Source: Neurospora intermedia
Taxonomy: Eukaryota > Ascomycota > Sordariomycetes > Sordariales > Sordariaceae
Length of the DNA: 64,000 bases
Direction: 5' to 3'
Assembly: GCA_037102815.1 (NCBI GenBank)
Contig: BTPP01000005.1
Coordinates: forward strand, 2,480,001-2,544,000
The position numbers and the translations under genes were made by a program. Position 1 is the stretch's first letter. Every line of letters begins with the position of its first letter. Positions 49,433-58,912 of the stretch are shown here, piece after piece. The notes beneath the pieces were generated by a model. It was not told the origin of the DNA. It did no database searches and saw only the letters and a program-made list of their open reading frames with translations.

Positions 49433-49924
49433 CTAGAACGTAGAGACAGCCCAAAAGTTGTCAGTCTCGTCGGCGAAGCAACCGGTAGTCTTAACCAGGC
49501 GACTGGTGGAAATGATGGGGATCAGATATGCCGCAGTCTTGCCAGAGTCTGTCTATTTATTAGTCTCGGAAATTGTCCTTACACGAGCATTGCCTTTACA
49601 GGACCGTAAGAAACTGGACTTACCACTTTGCGCAATCGTGATGGCCTGTAGCCCCAATTGGCCGCAGAGACGCAGTAACGTTGGATGGGGGTGGGGGCTC
49701 GTGGCCAGCAAGCTCTGTAATGTTAAGCATGGCTGGGCGCAAGCCAGTAGTTTTGAATGGGCCAAAAGGCTCGACACGAGGCTTGGGACTATTCCGTCGG
49801 CAACGAGGTGGCATCGGAGAGGGAGAAGGCAGCCAGCCATTCTTGTCGAGATAGTGACAGCTGCGACTCGGTTCAGGGAAGCCGGGAGTGCTTGATTGGA
49901 AGGAACCTGTCGATGGGCCTCTGG
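49433..49924 (-). pseudogene. DEAD-box helicase fragment C (Q-motif and motif I, with a surviving intron)
   Basis: Minus strand. PFGPFKTTGLRPAMLNITEL is a second, diverged Q-motif upstream region. In a shifted frame AITIAQS joins, through a canonical 75-nt intron (49549-49623: GTAAGT donor, ACTAAT branch, GACAG acceptor), to DSGKTAAYLIPIISTS. Together this is motif I (AQTGSGKTAAFLIPI) with Gly replaced by Asp, then a degraded tail ending at a stop at 49433. Fragment A aligns with this piece at DNA level (48373-48545 against 49670-49800), so the two are diverged duplicates in the same orientation. Confidence 0.7.
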
Positions 49925-50277
49925 GGAAGCCAATGGTTGGAGCCGTCGGCGAGCTGTTGGACACGGCGGATAGTTGGGTGGGAATTGTCTGACCGGCTGA
50001 ATGGTATGAGTAAGTACTCCGAGAGCGGGTGTCTTCATGTCCTTAACAAGCAGCTGATTTAAGACATGGTTTGGTGGAGCAGCGGCGACGAGGGGCGGCC
50101 GAGCGGGTTACGTGCTGGACCCTTCTGGCGGCTCCAGTCGCAAGCATTACTCCGAATGCCTCCAAAAATTGGTAAAAGTTTCTCCTGTTCCTGGAGTGCC
50201 TTAGATGGTGGGCAGAACCTTGGAGGCCGCTTGATGAAGGGCGGATAGCTGCGAGGTCTCGAGAAAGCTGACATCTT

Positions 50278-51187
50278 TCACATCTGGAATGGGGGCCCAC
50301 AGACTGCCTTGAACTTGCGCAGGGCTTTGAGCTTCTCAAAGCCTGCAAGCGGTTGGTACACAACATAAGAGAGGCCAATAATAGGGCTTTGGTATATGAA
50401 AACCGGCTGGAAGGTAGGCACACCAGGACCACGCATGCGTCTAGGCGGCAACGCAGTCTTGAAGGGGGACCAAAGTTGCTGTTCGTGGGGTATACGGGGA
50501 CCGTTGCGCGAGTGTAGGACAAAGAAGCAGCTAGTTCCATAGTTGCAGCGGAAGATGTCAGTTGATACAGGAGGCTCGCCTTTAGATTTGGCCTCGTGAT
50601 CGGCCTTGTTGTCGGGACCGGTAATGGGCTCATCCTGAGCGCAATCGGTGACCACACTTGAAGTCTCTGTGCGCTACCTCGGGTGTTGTCTTGTGATTTG
50701 GATGAGTTCGGCTTCTGAATCTCACTTGCGTTCTTCTCCTCGTATTCATCCTGGTAATACCTGACCTCACCAACTGGGGCTGGCTGAGGGAGTGGTCGGC
50801 CAAGGGAGTGATGGGTTGAGGGAGTTGCTGGTGAGGGAGTTTCTGGTGAGGGAGTGGTTCGCTGCTTCTTGGCCAGATGACCGGTAGGAGAGTCGTCCAA
50901 GGCGTCGTAGTCGACAGACACAGCCGACTCGTTCTATCCGTAGTCGTTTGCGGTTCTACGTAGTTTGCCTTTTTGACTGTTGATCCTCTCGGCTTACCGG
51001 CAGTGGTGGTTGTCGTGCTCCTCTCCATTTGGCGGGGAGAGTTCCAGCGCCGCGGCTCTGGCGGCGTTGGCGACTTCTCCTCGGCCAGGAGAAGCACAGA
51101 AGCTTGGCTGCCCGTCTGCACCAAATTGGCCTCAGAATTGGTAGATTTGCGATTCAGGAGGTGGACGGTTCTGTGAAAGAGTCCCAC
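50278..51187 (-). pseudogene. Decayed gene of unknown function, several frames
   Basis: Well-biased coding sequence shifts between frames. YDALDDSPTGHLAKKQR, TPSPETPSPATPSTHHSLGR and VRYYQDEYEEKNASEIQKP lie in one frame (about 50921-50690). DEPITGPDNKADHEAKSKGE, RCNYGTSCFFVLHSRNGP and a stretch to the stop at 50278 lie in another. A GTAAGC...GATAG intron-like segment (about 51003-50937) precedes the first block but does not restore frame. A 43-nt GTAGCG...CTCAG segment near 50681 also looks intron-like, but its length is marginal and it does not join the natural frames. It has an acidic, Pro-rich N-terminal part and a globular-looking C-terminal part. No family is recognised. It could instead be a real gene whose introns I have not resolved. 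Confidence 0.4.
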
Positions 51188-51247
51188 GACCCGGCCCCAG
51201 CCCAGTTCCCAACCCCAACCCAGGTGGAGAGGTCAGGTACACCTTCT

Positions 51248-51420
51248 CCACCACTTTGACGATGACGATGTTGCTGCATCGCTCGCTCTACCCACTCCCA
51301 CTCTTGAGCTTGACTTCCGCATGAGCATCCGCGTCAAGCCCAAGATCAACATTGGCAGCGGCACCACCCGAGCAAATACGAGGAGAAGAAGGCAGGTGAA
51401 CTCGGCCAGTCGCCGTAGCA
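51248..51420 (+). pseudogene. Short coding-like fragment, unknown
   Basis: The plus strand encodes FDDDDVAASLALPTPTLELD then FRMSIRVKPKINIGSGTT with good codon use, but no start, no upstream continuation in frame and no domain. It may be an exon of a lost gene. Confidence 0.3.
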
Positions 51421-51462
51421 GGAGAGTGCCAAAGCCTTGATGGCCATCTCACCAAGAGCACA

Positions 51463-51656
51463 TAGAGCAAATCGCGAAAGGCTGCGACATCCTCATCGCT
51501 CTCCCGGTCGTCTTATCGATTTTATGGACCACCATGGGCCAATCCATCGACCTCATGGATAACGGTCCCATCAGGGAGCAGATGGAGCGGACCGCGAAAA
51601 GCTGCGACATCCCCATCGCTCTCCCGGTCGTCTGATCGACTTCCTAGGGCGTTGTA
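51463..51656 (+). pseudogene. DEAD-box helicase fragment D (motif Ib), duplicated
   Basis: Two copies, at 51471-51528 and 51591-51648, exactly 120 bases apart, encode versions of KGCDILIATPGRLIDF, the motif Ib segment of DEAD-box helicases. Copy 1 reads AKGCDILIAL and, after a frame change, PGRLIDFMD; copy 2 reads AKSCDIPIAL then GRLIDF. The linker MDNGPIREQMER is also typical of this position. Both are damaged by the same CTCCC for ACNCC-type change. Plus strand, unlike fragments A and C. Confidence 0.65.
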
Positions 51657-52552
51657 ACCTCGTGGTAATGTGCCGTGTCCGCTATATAGTGATTGACTAT
51701 ATGGACAATAATTGGGATATGATTAAGCGTCCGAGGTAGACCGATAAATTTTGACGTCGTGGGCTAGTTTAAAGCTGGATGCAAAAAAAACAGACCGACG
51801 AAATTTGGCGTCGAGGGATTGGGATATAATAAAAAGTAGTTGATGGAGATTAGGGAGAGCTGTATAAAGCTGTGTTTCGCCCAATCTCTTCGGATCCAGC
51901 CTTTCGCGGGCCGGGTTGACCATCCGGACGAGGTGCAGCAAGGCGGGTTCACTTTACGTCGTGTCCAAGACATCAGGCGTTTTGTCGAGATTCCCTGTCT
52001 TCGTATTTGTATTTTTCCTCTCTTCCCAACAAAACCCCGGTGGGGTCCAGAAAGAGGGCAATATCAAGCACATGCTCTTCTGAGCTACTTTCAATCCACT
52101 TTGGGCAGCGGAGTAAGTAGTCTTCCATGCCTGATGTCTTTGAGAAGGACTACCCTCCTTTCGCACCCTTCTGCTGCCGTGGCCTGACCTACCGACGACG
52201 TAACCGGAGCTATCATGACCTTGACCCGGGCCCGCCTGCTGCTCTAGTGAAGACTTTCTGGTAGCAGCTAGAAGTAGAAGCAAAGCTGGTAGCCACTGCG
52301 CCGTCGAAGGACATGCCGCTGTTGTTGTAGGAGATGGGTTGTCGAGGCCCCGAGACTGAAGATGGGTCGAGGCTGAGCTTGAATCTAGGAGGTAAAGGGG
52401 GAGAAACTCAGGCGCGAGCCTCAGGTTTGTCGTGAAACAAGCAGTGGTGCATTGGCCAGATGCTGCTTCTGGCTGGTCGTGGTGTTCCTCGCGTGAACTC
52501 TTAGACCTCCTCTGAGACCGCAAGAACAACCACCCGTGAAGCCACCGGGCCA

Positions 52553-52720
52553 CCTCCCATGGGAAGAACCACACAGACACGCCGCCATGTGTACCAACTT
52601 CCATTTGTGGTGTCACTTGACGACAACCGTTTGCAGCCTCCCATGGGAAGAACTACACATACACGCCGCCATGTGTACCAACTCCCATTTGTGGAGTCAC
52701 TTTACGACAACCGTTTGCAG
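52553..52720. repeat. 84-bp tandem duplication
   Basis: Two adjacent 84-base copies (52553-52636 and 52637-52720), about 90% identical, followed by the first bases of a third. Each could encode a 28-residue unit (HLPWEE..H.HAAMCTN) on the plus strand; no gene is supported. Confidence 0.85.
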
Positions 52721-52728
52721 CCTCCCCA

Positions 52729-53181
52729 CTAGCTCAGTGAACTGGCTTTTAGGATCAAGCTCGCCTTTTCCAGGTGGCAGAATAGGCACTGAACTGACAT
52801 GCCGCAGCTAAGCCACTTGAGATTGGCCGGATTGCTTAGAAAAACAGCACAGGTTGCCAAGTCTGAGGAGGAGCTGGTATGGAAGAACTCTCTGGCGCTG
52901 AGCGGACTGGTCGCAAACCTAGAGCCAGCCAGGCCATGGTTGGTAAGATTGCCAGAAGTGATTGGGGGCTGTACTTGAGTATTCAGTGCCCTGACAGCGC
53001 TTGGCTGCTGAGTAGGCGTTGAAACAACAGAATGGGTTGTAAGAGGTGTCTGGTTCTGTGTTATCGCTCGGTTCTCCAGTACGTGAGGTGTTGTCGGTGA
53101 TGGTGGCTGTTTGGTAATTCGCCGGTTCGGGGCTGTAGGTGGTCTACCGTTTGGTCGACAATGTGTAGGGCGTGAATTCAC
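52729..53181 (-). other. Pro/Thr/Gln-rich open frame, doubtful gene
   Basis: A 150-codon frame with TAPNRRITKQPPSPTTPH and VVSTPTQQPSAVRALNTQVQ looks like a disordered coding segment, but it lacks a clear start, intron pattern or domain. It may be an exon of a decayed gene. Confidence 0.25.
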
Positions 53182-55888
53182 TCGTTCAATACTCTAACTA
53201 GAAAGTTTAGACATGCTAGTGATGGGGTCAGGGCCATCGACATCATAAATACGTACCGGGAGCTGGAAGTGAAGGAGTTTGGTCACCCTGCTCAGGGAGC
53301 AATATTGTCGTTGCCCATAGCCCGGAGCTGCCAACCTGCTGAACCTTGTGCAGTTGGCGTCGACGACACCTAAATGCTGGCGGGGCTTGGTGTGAATTAA
53401 TTGGCGCGATAGTTAGGCCAGACTGTGTCGAGCCTAGTTATCAGGAAGATTATCGAGTGCTCGATTAAGAGTCGCGTCAGGAGTAGACTGAACCGAATTA
53501 GGGAAGACGGTATTGTTTGATTTGAAAAAAGCATTTGAGGGACTCTGGAAAAGCCGATAGAACGGAAGTAAAGTGGGGGACGTATTTTATGGGTAAAATT
53601 CCCGTCCACGATTTTCGAGACTCGGAAGCAGTCGCGAATTCGAGGCGCCGAACTGGAGAACTAGGAAGCCAAGGTTCCCTCCTCGTCGAAGTGAAAGGCG
53701 GGGAGCCCAATGTTGATTCCAAAGTCTAGATCATGGAAAGAGAAATGGCCACTGCTGAGAGCCAAGGGAGAGATCTGAGTGGGATGCGGGACATATCGCA
53801 TGGTGGCTGGTTCAAATCCAGGTCTAACGACGAATCATTGCCAGAGGCCGTAGAGCTTACGCCCACAATCCCTCGTGGGAACTAAACCTGAGCCCCCAAA
53901 TTCACAACGCCAGGGAATGGCAAACCGTACCCACATGACCAGATAGGCCACCCATTAGGAGAGCATTGGTCCAAAGACGTCTTGCTTCCTCATTCTACAC
54001 CGAACGTGACGAGGATCTCGACTTTGTGCCCACCGGCAATCTCCTTGAGATGGTCTCCTGGCGACGGGCTAGACTATTCCGGACTTCCTCCAGCAATATG
54101 TCTCCGAGGATACAAAGAATCTAAAGTTCAAAGGTGATTCTGGCATCCCCTAATATGCCAGCCACCCATCGGATGGCTAAAACCCATCTAGAGAGCGACA
54201 GCCTCAGAATGTCCGGACAATGGACGAATGTGCTGTGGGATAGGAGTGCCAATGCCCTATGGGGTGCTGGTGCTGGTGCCGTTGATGCGCGTATTGGAAG
54301 CGAAGCCCAGCCAGATTAGTGTGCTGGTGAGGGTCAAGAGATGTGAATCACCCTCTTCGCCATCCCACTCGTGAATGCGAGCTTGGCTGTCCCAGCCGGT
54401 CTCGCGGTTGGCAAAGTCGTCATAGTGGTAGGGCGTTGCTTCGACCCAGCTCTCAAGTTGGGTCGGAATGACCCGCTTGATGGGTGCATATGTGCCGTTC
54501 TCATCGGTGTTGGGGGCTCTGATTGCCCTAAACGCTGGTGGGACTGGGCTTCGGGGCGGCCGATCGCGCGCTGGTTCTGCATTTGGTTACCGGCTTTCAG
54601 GTTGGTGTTGCTAGAGGTACCATTTTCCTGACCGGATCGTGACCGTGGCCGCCGGAACCATGGAAAATGCCGCCGTGGCCATCCGGGGTGGTGATCGGAC
54701 CTGTGAACGAGCTGCTGATTGACCTGGTGGCGGAAGCAAAGCCCTTTTGACCTCAGCGGGCGAGGTTGATAGACCGCGCAGAACGCGGCGACAGTAAACG
54801 CCCTTGCATCTCGGCGAGAGTACAGTGTTAGTCGGGTGGTCTAGTTGTTTGCTCGTTGACCTTTATTATTCATTGGCGGTATGCGATCTTGTTGCTCATT
54901 GATAGAATCGAAGCGATCTTCGCCGGAGAGGAATAGCGAATGCCCTTAATCCTGCTGGATTATTTATTGTCGTTCAAGTTGCGATGACCGTCAATCGTAA
55001 TAATTCGGGCGTCGGTAGCGTATTCTTGCCAGGCTTGCATAACTCTCCCAGTGGCCTTCGCTGTTCTAGGTTGCAAACGTCAAACCGACAGAGCCATAGC
55101 CGCGGGATTGACCGATCAGTCTATGGCATCATTCATGATCTCGACCTGACTTGCAACCACCGCGACTTCGGCGAAAACCACCTCACCAGGAAGAGGCGCA
55201 AAAGAGAAGCTATAGTATAAACCTCGCTCGGTGATCTCTGTCTCCGTAGTATTGAGAAACTGCTATATTACCCGAGAAGGGATGACAACAGTGGTGTCGG
55301 CAATGTGCTCCAGTTTCGACAGCAACGGCTTGGACTGCGACAGGGACGGCTCAAACGACGACGACGACCGATAATACCGGCTTCAACAACACCAGCTTCG
55401 ACAACGCGGGTTTGACAACACCGGCTTCGACAACAATGGCTTCGACAATGCTTTCATCGACAACGACAACCTGCCGACAATCAGCATCTTGACAACATCG
55501 AGGGGTATACTCACCGAATCGGTCGTACTATTTGTTTCGGCCACAGTGGTATTTCCAATCTTTCAAACGGAAAGCGAGACCCCAACCGATTTGCTTCAGC
55601 GCAGTCTTCCTCGCGGACCAGCTTGGCCTCGGCCACCTTCACTTGACCAAACTTTTTGGTCGAGGATTGGTCAAGGACTGACACGGGTTTCCCTCGCCTG
55701 CCTCATTGAGGCAGTAGCGTTGAGGCAGTAGCACATGGTATCACCCTCTGTTGAGGGAAGTGGCGGCCCCGTCAACAAGCCTATCAAGGCTCGTTGACAG
55801 ACTGCAGACCAGAGAGGTAGAGTTAGCTAGATCATCAACTGAGACATCTTTGAGCTACGCCGATTCACGCATCAAGGACCGCCCAGTG
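53182..55888. other. Gene-poor region, no gene recognised
   Basis: No domain found on either strand. At about 55370-55470 an imperfect short repeat of the type GGCTTCGACAACAC recurs about six times. Confidence 0.4.
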
Positions 55889-55957
55889 GAGAACCTGCAA
55901 GAATTGATCCTGGGGCGAAAAAGTGTAAGATCTGAGTATTGCCCCTCCGTTACTGGG
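55889..55957 (-). repeat. Dispersed intron-3'-end-like repeat, copy 1
   Basis: Read on the minus strand it ends TCAATTCTTGCAG followed by GTTCTC, like a fungal 3' splice site. It shares this and about 60 upstream bases, imperfectly, with copies at 56354-56415 and 57074-57170. Confidence 0.6.
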
Positions 55958-56353
55958 AGAAACACGCAAACCAATGCGTTTGCCTCAAACTGGCCACTGG
56001 GCCAACAGACCGCCAGGCCGCACCATCGTCCACACAGATTGCATGGTTCGGCCAGAGTGGTCATGTACAAGGGCAACGAATGCCAATGTGGCCTCGCGGC
56101 CTACGGGACCCGTGTGACCGTGACCGTGCTGACCCAGTGATCACTCAAACCATCCAGCTTCCGAATGATTTGCCGGTCATGAACACCACAGCCACTCTAA
56201 CAGATGATTTGGGAGCCCTTAGCGTGTTACTCGTGGTGTTGGCCTAATCTTTGCGCCCGAATCGGACCGGTCCCCGAACTTTACCGTTGTTGTTCAGCCT
56301 GAACTTCTGTTCCAGTTCGACTAAGACAACTCTGCTTCCCACAAGACCATTTC

Positions 56354-56415
56354 GGGAAAACCTGCAAGAACTGTTCCTGCGCCGGGTAATTGTGAAGACC
56401 GAGTATGTCCCTGGA
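56354..56415 (-). repeat. Dispersed intron-3'-end-like repeat, copy 2
   Basis: Minus strand ends ACAGTTCTTGCAG then GTTTTC. It lies directly after the RIPG end of helicase fragment E, where an intron would be plausible. Confidence 0.6.
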
Positions 56416-56481
56416 ATTCTCTTGTGGAACATGAAGTCGTCGAGCTCATCCGCAGCGTGCCTGTTGTTAACTGAAATGATA

Positions 56482-56780
56482 GTGCGACCGGGAGGCACCG
56501 TGTTGAGTAGATCAAGACAAGCTTGCTTCTTCAGGTAGGGTTCGGCCCAGATGGCGTTTTGTTATTGACAAAGATAATGGTGCGGCCAGGAGGCACCATA
56601 TTGAGGTGATCGAGGCAAGCCTGCTTCTTCAAATAGGGTTCGGCCCAGATGGCGTCTTGCTTGTTGTTGTTGATGGAAATGATGGTGCGACTGGGAGGCA
56701 CCGTGTTGAGTAGATCAAGGCAAGCTTGCTTCTTCAAATAGGGTTCGGCCCAGATGGTGTCTTGCTTGATGTTGCTACGG
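56482..56780 (-). repeat. Triplicated ~100-bp unit inside helicase fragment E
   Basis: The landmark TTCGGCCCAGATGG occurs at 56541, 56639 and 56744, spacings of 98 and 105 bases. The 105-base spacing keeps frame; the 98-base one does not. Confidence 0.85.
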
Positions 56781-57073
56781 GTGCTTCTAGCACGACCAAC
56801 GCGGATCCGCACATGGTGGTCGGCAAGTTGGGCCGTGGCAAGGCCATGAGCAGCTTTGGTGAAAGTAGCTGAAAAGAGCATATACTTGATATTGTCCTCT
56901 TCCTGGTCTGTGGAGGAGAAAGAACATTAGCCTGGGCTCCTGCTGTTGGATCGGGACCAACGTCTTTGCCAGGCCACCAGGCCATCAGGCCACGAGACCA
57001 CACGGTCAAGGACTGCCCTGACAAAAGGCGCCAACAACGCCGCCAACGCCAACCACACCAACCAACTGCCCCG

Positions 57074-57170
57074 AGAGAACCTGCAAGAACAGGACTGTCC
57101 GGAGAGATCCTGCAAGAATTGGCCTTGGAGTCAGAAATTGCAAGACCTAGTATCTGCCGTTGCTCCGTTG
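57074..57170 (-). repeat. Dispersed intron-3'-end-like repeat, copies 3a and 3b
   Basis: Two partial copies in tandem. The longer one contains CTGAC branch-like sequence and ends CCAATTCTTGCAG. A GTAAGT donor lies upstream at about 57204, so a complete intron of about 100 bases can be drawn here. Confidence 0.6.
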
Positions 57171-57209
57171 CCGTTGGAAACATATCGACGCCTTTGCCAA
57201 GCCACTCAC

Positions 57210-57600
57210 TTACAAGGCTGCCTTACAAAACCACCAAGCTCCACCATCGCCAAGTGTGACAGTGAGGCGGCTCGGCCCGTATGATCGACCGTCCCGTAAC
57301 CATCTACCCGAGAAGCTGGACCACCAGGAAGTCAGGGATATGATCGCTGGGACCACGAAGACGAGATAGATCGACGGCTGGACGGGAGAGATCTGCCGGA
57401 CAACATAATCGTGGCCAATTTTCGGAGAACGCAATCCATCGAAGCAAGGACCAGGAAGTCTGCGACATGATCGTTGAGGCCGCTGACGAAAAAGATATCG
57501 TTGACGTCGGTAAGGAGAAATGGATTGACGACGGGAGGTAGAGGAGGTAGTCGAGAGATATTCTGTCAAAGTGAGCCGTGATACACAAACAAAAGGTACA
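57210..57600 (-). other. Degraded coding-like sequence with a diverged duplication
   Basis: Minus strand pieces such as DVNDIFFVSGLNDHVADFLV and SDHIPDFLVVQLLG look like two diverged copies of one segment (about 57462 and 57340). No family recognised. Confidence 0.3.
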
Positions 57601-57722
57601 TTACCTATGTGCAGCTGGAGGGGGCCCTTCACGCCTTTCGCGGTCTTCGCGCCCTTCGGATCCCGAACGCCAACCGCCCTGAGGCCCAGTGGCCGATTGC
57701 CATTGAGAAGCAGAAGACCACG

Positions 57723-57854
57723 TTGGCTTCCGCCATGACCAACAAGGATTTGCATCGTCCCTTGGCCGTTGCGCGCATGGGGGCCACCTTGGCTTCGGCC
57801 ATGACCAACAAGGATTTGCATCGTCCTTTGGCCGTTGCGCGCAGTTTGGCACTC
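57723..57854. repeat. 66-bp tandem duplication
   Basis: 57723-57788 and 57789-57854 are almost identical (ACCAACAAGGATTTGCATCG is shared). Being 66 bases, the duplication keeps frame on either strand. Confidence 0.9.
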
Positions 57855-58495
57855 TTGCAGCATCGAATTTTTTTGTCGTGGGACGACGAAAAATTGCCCG
57901 GAGGGCTGAGAGGGAGAACGTCTTGTTCTTATTCATAGTATCCTGCTCTAATTGTTCTTTGTACTTCGGACCATCGGATTAGGATATAAAGCGATGTCCT
58001 AGTCTTGCCCGGTGAGCGAAAGCAAATGAGTAGCAGTAAGTAGCCGTCCTGCGCTGAAAAAGAAACCATGGTAAGATCCGAAACCGTTTGAATGGTAAGA
58101 TGTGTGAAACCGAAAAGGAAATGAAAAACCGAAACCGCAAATTCATACGGTTTTCCACCAGATTGCCTTGGGGCACGCTCGTTCTATACCTTGGGTATCT
58201 CCAAATCCCAAATTTCCCATCCGCCAAGGCCCAGCAACGCCCATAAGCAAACATCAAATACGAGACGAGATGAAACAAACCGAAATCCTTGAGAACCAGA
58301 AACCGTAATCGTACTCGTAATCGTAATCGTAACGTAATCGAAATCGTGATTCGGAAAGTCGTAAGTCGTAAACCAGAAAGCCGAGAACAGAGAAGCAGGT
58401 ACTGATAGGAGAACAACCCATCATCATACTCCTTGCTGACTCCTGCCACTGCATGAGCTGAGCGGACCAAGACCCTGATCCCTGGTTTTCTAACA

Positions 58496-58912
58496 CTATA
58501 GATCCAGGTGATCGAGATCATATCCCTCAGCAGAAATTGCAGAGAAGACCTGGGCTTCCACAGAATCGAACCCTCTTTGCGGTAGTTGCTCCTGATCCTG
58601 ATAGAACAGAGGATCCCAAGAAACAATTTCCTCTTGAAGAGACTGTTGCTCTGTCGCCAGCTGTTGCTCCTGTGGTTGATCTTGCTCCTGCTGCTGCTGG
58701 AGCATGATCGGGTCTGCATCTGCTATGGTTGCGGCTGTATTGATGAGTGTGGGTGGGCGTTCGGGCGTTCTTTCGGCGGCAGGCATGGGTATGGGCACCG
58801 GTAGTTGCTCGAGGTTAAACACGGTCACTTCCGGTTGCCCTCCATCTGGCTGGGTGGCTGCCGCCGTGATTCCATTTTCGTTCCCATCTTTGCCGAGGAA
58901 GTTAACGTTCAA
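58496..58912 (-). CDS. Probable C-terminal exon or separate ORF, Gln/Glu-rich
   Basis: A 138-codon frame with good codon use: VNFLGKDGNENGITAAATQP, PVPIPMPAAERTPERPP, a Gln-rich run and EIVSWDPLFYQDQEQLPQRG. It follows the gene at 58909-59982 in a different frame. No standard intron that I can find joins them, although a strong GTGAGC donor (59010) and TTTCAG acceptor (58966) lie just upstream. It may be the activation-domain-like tail of that gene. Confidence 0.45.
   Translation of the reverse strand: MNVNFLGKDGNENGITAAATQPDGGQPEVTVFNLEQLPVPIPMPAAERTPERPPTLINTAATIADADPIMLQQQQEQDQPQEQQLATEQQSLQEEIVSWDPLFYQDQEQLPQRGFDSVEAQVFSAISAEGYDLDHLDL

Larger units (their letters stand above)
56244..56881 (-). 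pseudogene. DEAD-box helicase fragment E (motif III to C-terminal domain) with internal triplication
   Basis: The minus strand begins with MLFSATFTKAAHGLATAQLA (motif III SAT), then VRIRVGRARSTRSNIKQ and IWAEPYLKKQACLDLLNTVP. This last block and the following RTIISINN (motif IV) are repeated three times. The last repeat runs into NRHAADELDDFMFHKRIPG (about 56420-56470). The sequence then breaks up, with an intron-like 3' end at about 56354. These are DED1/vasa-subfamily motifs in natural order, but the duplication, a frame change and a missing downstream half mark it as a relic. Motif III is intact. Confidence 0.75.

Noticed and set aside
51954-52616. Minus-strand 220-codon frame
   Set aside because: Runs across the 84-bp duplication with no domain and a Ser/Leu/His-rich composition; probably non-coding.
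53811-53836. Sequence resembling a tRNA B box (GGTTCAAATCC)
   Set aside because: Only a T-arm-like hairpin is present; no A box, anticodon stem or matching acceptor strand could be placed upstream.
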